A DNA stretch of 64,000 bases, taken from the NCBI GenBank assembly GCA_037954665.1, contig JBBMOL010000023.1, forward strand, positions 744,001 through 808,000, in the 5' to 3' direction. The stretch comes from Laguncularia racemosa (taxonomy: Eukaryota > Streptophyta > Magnoliopsida > Myrtales > Combretaceae). This document shows, piece by piece, positions 13,343 to 26,143 of this stretch. Under the pieces are notes generated by a model, which made no database searches, was not told the DNA's origin, and worked only from the letters and a program-made list of their open reading frames with translations. A program made the translations under genes and the position numbers. Within the stretch, counting starts at the first letter, position 1; each line of letters begins with the position of its first letter.

Positions 13343-14470
13343 CAACCATCAAAGTATTTGTGATGCAACGTAACACATGAGATTAAAATAGGATTTTATC
13401 ATAAACCGTTAATTTTGCGAATACCTGGTGTAGGATCTTCAAATATCAATTGATTCTATAAATTCCTAAATATTTGACATCTAAATTCTACAATTATATG
13501 AATTCGAGAATTTGGGAAGAAAACGGAGCAAAGATGGCTCCAAATTTTTTATAATACTCAATTGTTTCTCTATTTAATGCCCTAGGTCATACAAATAATA
13601 GTAAGGACAAATATGCCAAAAATAGAACATAAAAATTTTCTAAAAATGGAAATGCCTAAAAAACTACCAAAAATATAAATGCCTAAAACTTAAAAACATG
13701 TGGTGAATTAAAAAACAAATACAACACCACAAACATAACTCAAAACAGAGGTGTCTATAAAAAGTTATAAGTAATCTAAAAATTACAAAAAAAAGAAGAA
13801 GCAAATTTGACTATTTAAGGGACTAAATGAAAGAATTTCTTTAAAAATAGTATAGCTCAGCACCAAAGGACTAACTTCTTCGAGTTAGCTCATTTCCTTT
13901 GAAATAAGGTTTAAAAATCAAGAAATTGTGACCAACCCATTTTTGTCCCATTTAATTATGTACTTGTTTGTTAATACCTCCACCTCATCAATTTGCCACT
14001 TCCAACAAGGTTGATTCACTAAATTTGCACACTTTAATAGCCATTATAAAGGGCTAAATGAAGCTAAACCCTATGCCCTGCTACTCCCTTGATCTAACCC
14101 AAATCCAATTTGAACTATACCCTCAACTTGTGTTTAACTAGCTTTTAAACCATCCCGATGATTTTTTTTCAATTTTATTATTTATTTATTACATTTCTTG
14201 TGATAATAATAATAAGGTAGATTTTGTTAAACTTTATTGAAAATAATTTGAGATAAATGTTACATTTGGCACTTGAGTTTTACTTATTTTTGCAATAAAC
14301 TATTTAAACAAAGTTGTCCTAAGTACTATAAATAATGTTGAAATATTTGCATGTAGTAAATTGACACTTTTAAACTTCAAATAGTTAATTACATAAATGG
14401 TAAAGTTCAAAATTAAATGTAGCATTTATCCAATAATATTTTAGGGAAAGATTTTTCTTTAATCTATTTT

Positions 14471-14473
<3 letters not shown>

Positions 14474-14504
<31 letters not shown>
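14474..14504. repeat. (TA)n microsatellite
   Basis: Uninterrupted TA dinucleotides, about 15 units. Confidence 0.95.
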
Positions 14505-14506
<2 letters not shown>

Positions 14507-15322
14507 CTAGGATTATAAAAGAATTAAAAAATAAAATGGTTTACTCATAAAGGAAAATTAGGGTTTTCGTTTTTTGAAATTATATGGTATTGCAACTAGG
14601 ATTTAAATTTTTTCTTAAATAAAAAATAACTTAAAAACTTACGAGTTGAGATATTTTCTTTGAAAAATAAAATAAATCAATCCACTAAAGATTTTCTGAA
14701 GAAAAAAAAAAGGAACTTCAACAACCTAATCTTGAGTAGCGAATATGTAGGCATCCTCTAGAGCGACCTTAAAAAAAAAATATTCTCCAAAAATGAAAAT
14801 CATGTTTAGTATGATTGAGCAAATATAGGGTGAATAGGGTATAAGGCTTTATTAGTAACTTAACTTACAAGGTATATGCTCCTAAATTTTAATTTCAAAA
14901 CCTATCATGTAACATCTTGTAACTATCCCTATGCCCTATAAAATCTATAGGGTATAAGGTATTATGTGGAATTTATAAGAAATTTATATATAGTATTATA
15001 AATTTTTTATACACAAAATTTATGGAACTCTTAGTAAAATATGTAAAATAAAAAAGTAATATTTTTATTTGTAATTGTTTCAAGTTTTGTAATTTTACTA
15101 TTTAGCAAATGGAAAAGAATGGGAAATATGAAGTTAGTGAGGAAAATGAGAAATGACAAGGAAGAGAAAAAAGGACAACATTAGGTTCACTGTCTAGGGC
15201 TATTAATTTATGGACTTAAACTCTTTTTTTTTTCTTTTCCTTTTCATTAAAACATTTATTGTCAAAAAAATTATAATATCATCACTTATTATTTAGTTAT
15301 TAATATTATTTGATAACATTTT

Positions 15323-15469
15323 ATAGGATAAGCACAAGGTACAAAGAACCTATACTTTGTATACTTTCAAGTACAGGTTTCAAGGTGAGTACATTGTAGG
15401 AAAACTTTATACTTGTACCCTACCTTGTAAAGTAGATTCCGGAAAATTTGTACTTAAAACTTATCCTAT
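15323..15469. mobile_element. Possible tiny MITE (147 bp)
   Basis: ATAGGATAAG at the left end is matched exactly by its reverse complement at the right end. Extending to 20 bases, 15 pair. The interior repeats words such as GTAC and ACCTTGTA in both orientations. No target duplication is evident, so this may be only a chance or diverged inverted repeat. Confidence 0.3.
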
Positions 15470-15999
15470 GATCCTAATGCCCATATAGAGCTTACTTGAT
15501 CGAGTAAGATATGTTTGAGTATCATGTATAATAGAGTTATCCACTCACCACTAATGTTTAGAAATAAATAATGCATTTTTTTATAAATTATTATTTTATT
15601 AGTCAAATTTAGAAAATTAAACTAGACCTTTGTTTGAAAAATAAAAAATCACATACTTGTTAGCTACTTTATTTTTAAACTTCATCATCCTCAAGTTCTA
15701 AATTTCCGGTTTTTTGACAGATTAGTGTCCTAATTAAGTTGAGCTTACTCATTTGATCTTTAACTCTTTTTTTTTTTTTTAACTTTTGTTAGTGGTGACT
15801 CCATAAATGTTTCTCAAGCATTTTTTTTTTTAGAAAATATGTTTTCTTTAGTTTTCTTCCAAGCAAATTGCATCAAGTGAATTGGGCTTAATAAAAATTA
15901 AAAATTAGGGAAAAGGTGAAACTTCAGGCTTAACACTCATCCAACTCATTAAAAGCCTATAAAGACTACATTAAAAACTAATAATGAATTTGTCTCGCA

Positions 16000-18640
16000 A
16001 CTCAGGGCGTGGACTCTTAACTTATATTTTAACCAGATGGCAAATTTATACAAAAACTATGACCACCTCGTACTCATGTTACTGCCGAGTCACTTTTGGC
16101 AACCCAAGTACTTCAAAGCTCATGATTCAAGTATAAAATAAACTCTTTATCAATCAAATAATGTTTCTGGTTTTCAAGGAACACATTATAAGTTCAAATT
16201 CTTCGTCATATATGCTTCACCTCCTCCTGTCCTCGCCCAGTTTTTCACCGAAGCATGTAAGGGGGCGCTTTTCCTAAGACAAATACCACACCAACTTGAA
16301 TATCTCCAGCATCGCACTCAACGTCAAACCATTTCTCAATACTAAGTAATGTTAACACTAGCGCTTTTCTAAGTCTCCTTAAGTAGTACAGGAGTCACCA
16401 CCTATTTATCTCTCCATTGGAACTTTCCTTGTTCATGCACTCAATGCTGCAATGCAATTGAGGTTTCAAATGAAAGAATATTTCTAATTCAAGAAAACTC
16501 CTAACCTCCGACGCAGTTTTTAGGATAGATCATTCTCTAATCGACATAACTTTCTCTTTGTCCACCATAATCCCCCCAGCACTCGCAATGAATCCAAGGG
16601 AAATAAGTTGCTGTTGCATAAACTATACTTCTTTAAGATCATATACAAAATTATTCTTCAACAAAACATCATCGTCCCTTTGCAAATGCTTAATGTTAGT
16701 GTCTTCATTAATATGTTATCAAAGTAAATGACAACAAATTCACTAATAAAAAGTTTTATATATCTTGTTCCTTGATATGTCATTAAATTAAGCTACAACA
16801 AATTTGCAGATAGAAGGTTTTGGTATTTGGATCATTAATACCTCATCGAAGTGAATCTTAACAAATATACTAACGAAAGATTTTAATACCTTGTTCATCA
16901 ATCTCATAAAGGTGCTACACATGATAGGTAATATGAATAGTATGACTAACCACTTATATAAAACATCTCTATTCTAAAGCATATTTTCCACTCATTAAAT
17001 CGCTTAATTTGAATATGTTAATATTTACTCTTTAGATCAATTTACTAAAATACTTTTACTCTATAAATGATCCAACATATCATCCACACTTGAAGTATAA
17101 AAATTTATACCCAACAATGATCCTGTTGATTGCCATTGTCAATATATATCCTTTAACTTGCAGCCTTCTTTAGAATCAACCAACTTAAGATTCATGTGGC
17201 GGCCAAACTAGCGTTGAGAATTAGAATAATGTGATACTACACAACTTATAGGCAATATACCATCTAGTAGCTCCTATAACGTAATCTTCTGCTACTTCTT
17301 CAATACTCTCATATTATTACCTTTGTATTCAACCTTACCACTATCCACCTGCACCCTAATCTCTCATTTTAAGCACTAAAGAATATGCACCTTCCTTTTC
17401 TCTCATCGTTACGTTTGCAGAATATGCTAGAGTGACTACCACTCTATTCTTATGTTTTAGTCGATTCTTATAGTGCCTATGCACCCAAAATATATCTCAT
17501 ACTAAGAGATATTCGATAGATGCTCTCTCTTTTCGTGTGTTGTGTGTCAACCTCAAATTGTCGCTACCAACATGGATGACATGTGACATGAATCTATGTC
17601 CATCATGTGATAGTTCACCTCATCACAATAGCACCCAATAGAAAAAGGAACATGACCCCTCTTAGTGATACGCAGTTTGTCCTTAACCTTTATCCAGTCG
17701 TAATAGAAAGAGTTGGGACACCTCTTAACCTTTAGCCTAAAAGTATCCACAACATTCTTGCTAATGATGCTACTGCAACTTCTACCAATCAACTCCAACT
17801 CAAACTTGTAACTGTTAACCGGTACAATGAATCCTAAATAGTCAACATAAAAGCCCGCCTAATAACGAAAGTCGTGTAATGCTCATCAGTATTTAAGTGG
17901 CCGCTATCTCCATTTGGGCCACAATACACGTTCTCTCCATTATCTTCTTGTTTCGCTATATGAATTGAAGAATGTCTCTGTCGACATTCAATGGACCTAT
18001 GTCCAGGTCAAATGAAGTTCGCATTTACCAATCATCGGCTTGGCATGTGGATTGGGCTGTCTCTGGCTCCTCTCAGCTACTTTGTGCTTTCTCATCGCCT
18101 TCTCATATATGTCACTCTCTGCTTAGCTCCTAAACCCTTGATTCTCATTCCATAATCAAACTCAGTCAATTCCTACCCAACTCACATCACCTCCGGAAAC
18201 ATGCTTACACTGTCATATTTTGCCATGTCATTCTTATAGCATTAATTTTGCCCTTAGAGCCATATTCTTGCTCTTAACAAGAGTTCTTGGCACCTAATAA
18301 CCAATCCTCTCATGAATTTTCAGGCTCAACCCATCAATGCGTCTAGCTACCTACTAACTCTCGCACATATCATTGTGCTCTGAAAAACACTCGAGTTATA
18401 CAATAAACTTGTGCTGATATGTTATCTAACCTACACCTCTGATACTACTAGAATAATACTTTCTCATAACCCCACACTAAATTTTCCCGTTGAATACTAC
18501 TTCAATTAATGCTAAATACGAACTTTATGCCCACGCTCGCTAACCTTACAGTTCTGCCCACTTCCCCATGACATCGAGGTCACCTGGATCAATCTGCATA
18601 CAGAGTTCAACCTCTTTATCCTTTACAGTCTCCATACTAA
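16000..18640 (-). pseudogene. Very degenerate Ty3/gypsy gag-pol, antisense
   Basis: Read on the minus strand from high to low coordinates, pieces of a plant gypsy polyprotein appear in the right order. A zinc-knuckle-like block (GHRSIECRQR) lies near 17960-18020. An aspartic-protease/linker block at 17553-17798 shows the VPFSIG, DEV and D-x-CH spacing of these elements. Reverse transcriptase blocks near 16560-16740 include FVVIYFDNIL and the downstream GFIASAGGIMVDKEKV-like stretch. A connection/RNase H block lies at about 16050-16260 (EKL, YDEEFEL, HYLIDKEF-like). Stops and frameshifts are frequent and one catalytic aspartate of the YxDD box has become Asn. I see no LTRs, so the limits are approximate. 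Confidence 0.75.
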
Positions 18641-18845
18641 TGAAAAACTTATCCACGGCAGCGAATCTATCTTAGAATTCCTCTATAATCAGTTCGCCAT
18701 TAAAATTTATCACTTTGATCAATCTTAAAAAAAAAAAAAATCCAACCTCTTTATTCTCTAGGGTCACGATATTATTGAAAAATTGATCTATAATAGCCAA
18801 TCAATCTAAGAGTTCCTCTATAATCAATCCACCATTAAAATTTGG
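18608..18845. repeat. Tandem duplication, period 135 bp
   Basis: A segment starting CAACCTCTTTAT at 18608 recurs at 18743, and the phrase CTCTATAATC at 18681 recurs at 18816, both 135 bases apart. The copies are diverged (many substitutions), and a 14-base poly(A) lies just before the second copy. It sits at the gag end of the antisense gypsy remnant and may be a duplicated part of that element. Confidence 0.75.
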
Positions 18846-18894
18846 ATTGTCAACCTTCAATTTATATGAATATGTGTATGTGTGTTTATATATC

Positions 18895-19332
18895 CTTTGT
18901 GAATTTAAAATATGTAATATGTGTCATGTATGATGTATAATTTTTCAAAGATGAAATTAAAACAATAAGGATAAGAATTGATTAGTTATTATTTTAGGTA
19001 CAATAATTCTCATTTTAGTATTATGTTAGGCATAATAATTATTATATTCTTCATATGCTTATGGTACCATCATTATTATGTAACCACTAATCTTAAAGCT
19101 AATTTCCAAAATATACTTTGTGAATTTAAAATATGTAATATGTGTCATGTATGTTGTATAATTTTTCAAAGATGAAATTAAAACAATAGAGATAATAATT
19201 GATTAGTTATTATTTTAAGTATAATAATTCTCATTTTAATAGTGTGTTAGGCACAATGATTATTATATTCTTGATATGTTTGTGGTGCCATCATTATTAT
19301 GCAACCAAGTTTAAAACTAATTTCCAAAACTT
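18895..19332. repeat. Tandem duplication, period 221 bp
   Basis: 18895-19115 and 19116-~19331 are two head-to-tail copies, clearly alignable along the whole length with scattered substitutions and a few short gaps. Each copy has a short parallel open frame, which merely reflects the duplication. The sequence is AT-rich and non-coding as far as I can see. Confidence 0.9.
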
Positions 19333-19994
19333 TCTACCTTTCAACTATTTTTTCAATGTAATTGAGTATATACTAGTAGACACATAGCAATGTGTATGCA
19401 AAATTTAAATATAATAATGTAATAAAATTAAAAGCAAAAAAGTATCATTAATCAAACTATGCATAAAACCGCTAAGGTCGACAGCCTTCACAGTGATTTT
19501 GAAGCCGTCGGCCTTTGATCTCTTCCTTGTCTTTCGCCTTCGCGTTCTGCACTTCAAATTGGTCCATGCTCCTTGGTTCAATTTTCCTAGCTTGATCTCG
19601 ATCATTCTTGGACCAATTCTCCTAGTGTGATCTTCATCAATATATATATATATATGCACACTATATTATAGATTATATAAATTGATTTTATTAAATTCTC
19701 ATTGTATTATAATTTTATATTTAAGTGTTAAGATTATATCATTTTTATTATATATATATATATTAATGCATGATATAATTTACATATATCCATAAATATG
19801 CTATATATATTATATATATAAATATATATATGTTATATATATTATTAGTTATTTTATTAAATTAGCTAGCGAGTCAAACCCAAACCTATTTACAAGATCT
19901 GTTTAATAAACAAGTTTATAAATAAGTATATAGGTTAAACTTGAACCAAAACACAAATTTTATTGTGTTTAAATGGATTTGAATGAACAACTTA
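19332..19994. other. AT-rich spacer with TA-rich runs
   Basis: It includes TA-rich stretches at 19639-19655 and 19748-19860. A moderately GC-rich island lies at 19470-19620, with an 84-codon antisense frame that I do not recognise and do not call a gene. Confidence 0.5.
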
Positions 19995-20058
19995 CTTAAA
20001 AAAATTATATTAAAAAAACTTAACAAAAATAAATAATTCATTGGTTCCATAATATACA

Positions 20059-20264
20059 AGTTTCAGGGTGATTATTGCATACTACAAGTTAGGTTCTGGT
20101 TGCAAATTTTGAAAATTGGTACCTACAAGAAGGGTATAGGTAAAGATATATTTACCCACCTGTATCTACTCACCCCACTAGAAATATGCACACTTTCTAC
20201 AATTGGTACTTGTGGAACTATTAAATCTTATTTACTCTTTTTGTAATTCTAACCTATTACTATA
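20059..20264. mobile_element. ~205-bp insertion present only in copy A
   Basis: Copy B passes directly from a TATACA motif to the shared TAATGCTTAAATATTG sequence. Copy A has about 205 extra bases between them, with a TATACA motif on both sides (20053-20058 and 20261-20266), resembling a short target duplication. The interior is non-coding and contains repeated GGTAC/GTACC words. Its class is unknown; small DNA transposon is the likeliest reading. Confidence 0.5.
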
Positions 20265-22100
20265 CACATAATAATGCTTAAATATTGTAACAACTCCCAT
20301 TGAAAACAATGTCGATATAGGAAATCCATCTCATTCTAAGGAGATTACAAATTTATTTTCTTGTCAAGAAAAATCACAACCCTAATTACATTGGAAGCAC
20401 ACAACAAAGTTTGATTTAAGATGAGTTTAGGTTATTAAGTTTTTATATGTTTTAATATTTGATCAAGCACGTACTTAATTAGGGGTTATAGGTTGGACCG
20501 ATTTGATGGGAGCTCTGCTGTGTTATTCTAATCTACATATGTTATTCAAAAATACTTTACAGGCTATATATACAATATTCGGGTATCTTGAAATTTTGAA
20601 TGTGTCATATCAAAATTAAAGGTTCATGGTAGTTGGATGATAGATAATGGGCAATACTTTGTATCTTATGCGGAAATAGATTTCAAAGCATTAGAATTGT
20701 AACCCTATTTTATGATACTTAATATACAAATGGAAACTTAATCAACCATGTAAGAATTTATTTAGCAATGTAGGGTTAAGTTGAACTAATAAGTTTTCAT
20801 GATTCAAAGTGTTTAAATTGGAGGAAATACATGTCAAAATCTTATCATTATTATGGTATTTACAATACCTTTAGTCTAAGTTATGTCATAGAAAATTTGA
20901 ATTATATTTCTTGAAAAAAAAAATTATTTTCTAATACCATGAACGCGTAGAAATTATTATCTTTTGCATTTTTCTATGGGACATACACACTGGTGATGCA
21001 ATTAATACCAACCTAAGTTATCTAACCTATCCGTTGAGCTGCAATTCTCATAATTTTGTTCAAATTTATTTATGAAATCCATCTATCCCTTTCAATGCCC
21101 GTCGGGACCAAACTTGAGAATAATGTGCGACCGAGACTGGCGGAACTGGCAATAACTTTCCTTATTATTGAGCTTTTCTTAAGTAATTATGAAACCATAA
21201 AAGAACTTAACTGCCAATACTTGGTCGGACGCAGTTAGTTTTAATTCAATTTTCTCTCTAAACCAAATCAATTTTAAAATATATTTTAATATTTTATCTT
21301 TTTAAATCAAATTGCATATTTTGATCTGAAGGTTTTTTTTTTTCTTTTAATCATAAAACTTCAATGTGGTTTAATTTGATTTATGAATTGAATCATAATT
21401 CATTATTAGAGAAGACTTACATATATGATATGAAATTTTATATCATGATCATCAAATTTATTTAATAGTACATCACATAAGAGGTTAATAAAATTAACGT
21501 TTACACAACTAATAGATTTCGAGTGCACCCGAGTAAACAATTTCCTCAAAGTTACCATATGGTGTAATTGGATCAACTTAGTAGATAATCAATTGATCTA
21601 TAGTCATAAAAGTTCAATACGTATACATTTTAATAAGCATATTAAAGATTGTTTCAAGTATGATGTTATAATAAAAGAATATTTTTAATAACTTAAAATA
21701 TTGTAATTGTTTGTTTTTAGAACATTTTAATTTGTTTTTTTTGAGTTTGTTTCAATTTACCCTTATAAGCCAGCTGTAAATTTTTTATTTGGTTTGATTT
21801 GAGAATTTTTCAAAGCAAATTGAAATACAAACTATATTCTCAATTCAATTTGTGGTTTATTCAATTCGATGATGTTTTCATCCGTCCCTAACTAATGCTA
21901 CTTTATATTGATAACTAGAACTTAAACCGATTCGCCTTATGTGCAGGTAATGTTTAGTTGGAGGGAATAAATTTATTGTACCCTTAAAAATGAAATTTGC
22001 AAGTTATTTTCCAAAAATACTCTTCATTAAATCCAAATGTCACATCCTTTGCTCATTTTTATCTATTAATTTATCCAAGGTATTTTTAGTACCCGTTTTT

Positions 22101-25100
22101 AGACATTGTCACGAGGTGGACCTCCCTTAGACTTGGATCCGGACTCGGCCAAAACTCGGATCCGGTTAGCCACGAGCCAGTTCCATACCCCGTGACCTGT
22201 CTCTTTTTTTTTTTTTTCGCAAGCATTGAAAAAGTAACCTTTATCTTTGAAAAAAAAATAAATGATATTTTTTTTTTTGTAATGCACGCGGTGAAATTAC
22301 CTTCTTTCCAAAAAAATTCATATTTATAGCCAACAAAAACCTCATACACGAAGGATGAAGGAGGAAAGTCACCCTAGTATTTTATTAATATTAAATAAAA
22401 TAGTATAAATATTAAGAGGGGATATAAAACCGTATCTCTATTATAAGCGAATCTTAAATTAAAGGAATATAAATAAATAAAAGAGTATTACTCTCCTTAC
22501 AAATTTTTTTAAAGCTAAAATACTAATCATAAGCAAATAAATTGTGTTAATTATAGTTAAATGCAACTTGTAGGCAAGAAAAAGCTAAAGTAGTTACAAA
22601 ATAACGTTTCCATATTATAGTCAAATGAAATTGTAAAGGAGATGAATAAAATGATAATATGAATTGTTAATACTTAATCACTTCGGTTGTGATCTAGGGT
22701 TGATTCGGCTGTACTTCTATCGGATGGGTTGAAATTGCCAAAGTACTCATCCGATTCACTAGATGTGCTACATAGTTGTTATTCTCAATATTGTGCTCTT
22801 AGATAATCCTCTAAACACACAAGTGCTTCCACACCAACAAACAAAAGATTATGCCTCCAACCTATTAATTGTAGACTCACTATGCTAAATGCTTACTCTA
22901 CAGCAACCATAGATATCAGAGCCACTAACACTTGATGTGCCATGCGAGATAGGATTAGATAAGTGTTTGCACGTGTTCTATACCAATCTAGTATGCCAAA
23001 CTCTTGAACACCTATGTTGTCATCAAGCTTAAATATTGTTGTCAGGTAATTATTAAGTTCCATATGGGACTCAACCTTCCTGCCACCCGTATGATTTCTA
23101 AATCTTTTTTGTTAGAATATTGTCCCCTAACCCACAAATTGCCATGTGTGCATCTCCCTTTTGAGAGTGGGGGTAGGAGGGGGACTTATCAAAACTTTAC
23201 CACTATACATAATAGAGAAAGTAGAAAATATTCCATTTGTTATCTTGATTACCTATTTTACCACTTGATGCACTTTTTACCGAGTATGCCTTTTCAACAT
23301 TGGAGAAATTGTCAACAATATTATAGTAAGCATTTAAATAATCAATGAACCCCTTGATTTTATAGTGAGGGTTCAATGCAAAAGCGACAAGATAAATAGT
23401 AGAAATTTCTCGTTAATATTGTAGTTGTTTACAAACCATTTCATGCGCATAACCTTGTAAAAGCTTGTTGTACCTAGCTACTTATAGCATTGAAAGTGTG
23501 TTAACCACTTCTAAAAAAAAAAAAAGATGGATACTTGGCTAATACAGTTGGAAAACAATTTTTATGCAAGAATAAAAAACTTTAAGTATGTCTAACAACC
23601 TTTAGCACATATCCCAATCATTAGGATGTAATAGGATATCCGATATATGTATCATAGTGAAATTACATAATGCATCTTTGTAAGGAACTATGCTTTGCAA
23701 AACTTCATAAGTTGAATCCCACCTATGCCGTACATCCCTTTTAGGTTTTTTTTTTGTCTTAGTTGATTGTCTATGCAAAATTTTCATTATGTCTTATTTA
23801 CAGAAGGGTTATCTAGTTATCTAACGTAAAATCAATTATCATTTTAATATGAGACAATTTTATATCTAAAGTGACCACACCATCTTTAACACACAAATTT
23901 AGAATGTGACACGTGCAATAAATATAAAAGAAGGTGCCACCAAGGCGTGACTAGCAAAGACTTTGCAATTTAGGAATTGATGTAGTATTTGCTACTACAT
24001 TATCAAAACCAATAGAAAAAAACATATATTTTTTGGGTCAATTCATACTAATCCAAAATAGGACTAATTATCCTAAAAATATTTTGAGTGGTGTGCTTGT
24101 TGTTAAACTTACAAAGTGATAAAGGTCTTTTATACAATACTTATGCTTCATCTAATCAGTATGTTGTGGTTTTTGTGTGTGAGTTTTGTTGCTAATTATC
24201 TATTAATATATGAGCACATGTGAACACTTGTGTATCTAATACACTAAACTTACTTTTAAGTTGTCATTTTACAAAATGGTAGCATTAAACACTATTTCTA
24301 TGCATGTTGAGGAAGAAAATGTGTGTACACTAGAATTTAGAATTTGTTGTTTGTACCTCACACGGAGTGTATGGATACTTGCACTAAATAGAGGGTACAT
24401 ACCTTCCATCATCTCAAACTATCATTCTTTGTGCTTCTCCACATTGTAGCAAAATAGCAATGTCAAGTTCGACATGAAATGCCTAGTAGAGATTTGCTAT
24501 TGTGATTTCTCCAATTTGAACTTTGTGAGGTGTCTCAATTTCATATGTTTGTTAAATGTGCTATATACATCTCCCTTTTTTTTCCATTTGCAGCTAACAT
24601 TGTAGTAGTTGTAATAGGATTGGATTTTACTATCTTCACCTATTACTTTATGAAAAATGCTTAGTAAAAATATCAAACTTATAAGGTTTAGGGGGCAAAC
24701 TTGTGGGTTCACTTTGACTACCCTACTACTTTTAGGTTTCCTCTTCTATAGGTTCAAATTTCTCTTCCTCCTATGAATCTTGTAGGCTATATTGCAATTC
24801 CAATTATGCCACATGCTTGAATTGTGGTCGTGGAGTAGATTGATTTAGATAGAAATCTCCACCCTATCGTTGAAATTGTAAAATTCAAACTCATTATCAA
24901 CTTCATGGATGTACTAATATGGCATTTTTACTGCTTTTCCTTTACTTTTATCTTTGCTGGTGTTATACTTCTTATTAGAGCTAAAACCAAAACCACAATA
25001 GAAAAAACTTGCCATTTTATATAAAATAGAAAAAAAAAGAAGAAGTAGAAGCATAGAAAGTGTTGATCAAGTGAAAAAAAATGTTGACTTATGAGCACAT

Positions 25101-25731
25101 TAAAAAAAAATTATGGAAAGTTAGGAAGTAAGAGCAAAAAAAAATTTTAACGTGCTTGCAAGAATGTTAGCAAGTAGAGAATGTTGAGCTAGAAGCAATT
25201 AGTAAGTTGAGCTATAAGCAAAGCATGATAAATGTAGAGATATAAACACATAGAGTGTTGTTGTTCTCCTTAAGTGCTTTTCATCCTTTTATATTGCGAT
25301 GGTTTTTTTGAATGTTGTTAAACATTCATTGGCCAAAATTAACACTTTAAAGAAATTTTTGTAGAAAATCCCTGCTTGTTTCATTGGCCAAAGCATTCCT
25401 ATATCCTTTCATGCATGTGCTTTGTCATTCAATTTTTTTTTCCTACTTCTTCATGCCTTTTCTTTTGCAAATATTTTGATAGAGATTCTCTACTTCTCCA
25501 TTAATCAAGTCACTCACTTGTTTTTTTAATGATAGCATATGAGGCTTTTCTATTCTTTTTTTTTTTTCCTCATATTGTTCAAACTTGGTGGGTGAATCAG
25601 TAGGGACTTGTCGAACCACTAGGTCTCTTCATAATTTCCACCCCATTTATACGATTGCCGGTCATGGGTAGACCTATCAATTCGGGTTTAGGACTAGTTT
25701 AATTTAAGAATTGACTTGTGCTAGTGCCTAC
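22101..25731 (-). mobile_element. hAT-family DNA transposon, degenerate, antisense
   Basis: This segment is absent from copy B of the duplication, where the flanking sequence runs straight through, so it is an insertion of about 3.6 kb. It carries remains of an hAT transposase on the minus strand. The outer junctions both end in GTTTTT (22095-22100 and 25734-25739); the 8-base flanks agree at 6 of 8 positions, compatible with an aged 8-bp target duplication. I could not find clean terminal inverted repeats. The left ~100 bases are unusually GC-rich, as subterminal regions of hAT elements often are. Confidence 0.8.
22740..24712 (-). pseudogene. Broken hAT transposase (BED finger, core, dimerisation domain)
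   Basis: Blocks on the minus strand, N- to C-terminal. A BED-finger-like region at 24497-24712 has a C-x-W...H-x4-H pattern. A core block at about 23870-24020 reads as the GFDNVVAN catalytic-aspartate region and then a GGTFF...CHILNL block, the most conserved hAT signature. A DVRHRWDSTYEVL block at 23602-23787 corresponds to the RWNSTY region. Near 22790-22950 there is a C-terminal dimerisation domain (AHQVLVALISMVAVE, then LVCLEDYLRAQY). Stops and frameshifts separate the blocks, so it is non-functional as written. The host ancestor was an autonomous Ac-like element. Confidence 0.85.
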
Positions 25732-26143
25732 ATGTTTTTCTATTATGCAATGACATTCTCACGATTTAAGTATTGAAATAGCTATTTTTTAGCAATAGCA
25801 GTTTATATGAATCAAGTAATAAAATGTATATTTCCAATAATAATTATTCCTCAATAATACTTGACCTCTAATAATAACTTTCTAATTCCTTGCTAATTTT
25901 AGTCATTGATGGTCGAAATAGGGAGATACTACTTACATTTACTTTCTTTTTTTTCTTCAATATTTAGCTTTACATAAATCACCATTTTAGATGTGCACAA
26001 ATGTCGAAAAATATGGAATGAAAGATCGTTTTATTTTTATTTGTGTTAAATGTAAATAGTCTTTTAATTGGTGATGCCTAGCATCATTAATTGTTACCTT
26101 AGTTTTTCTCATAATGTTAAGAAATTGTTTTCCTTGAGATATG

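Larger units (their letters stand above)
13348..15999. other. Non-coding AT-rich DNA with small repeats
   Basis: No coding similarity is recognised on either strand. It contains a (TA)n tract, a short hairpin at 14934-14952 (CCCTATA, five-base loop, TATAGGG), a small terminal-inverted-repeat candidate at 15323-15469, and several poly(T)/poly(A) runs. It may be decayed transposon DNA, since it adjoins the antisense gypsy remnant, but I could not show that. Confidence 0.45.
19995..26143. repeat. Copy A of a ~2.4 kb direct duplication (interrupted)
   Basis: The unit is recognisable as 19995-20058, 20265-22100 and 25732-26143, which together align collinearly with 26500-28900. Shared landmarks include long near-identical blocks at 20281-20480 versus 26570-26770, 20820-20960 versus 27110-27250, and 21060-21160 versus 27310-27410. 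Copy A is broken by a ~205-bp insertion near 20059 and by the hAT element. It has no recognisable coding capacity, LTR ends or terminal repeats. Divergence by eye is in the order of 10-15 percent with small indels. Confidence 0.88.

Noticed and set aside
18978..19387. Two similar hydrophobic small frames, at first like a duplicated small membrane protein gene
   Set aside because: They start at non-ATG codons and are explained by the 221-bp tandem duplication of non-coding AT-rich DNA.
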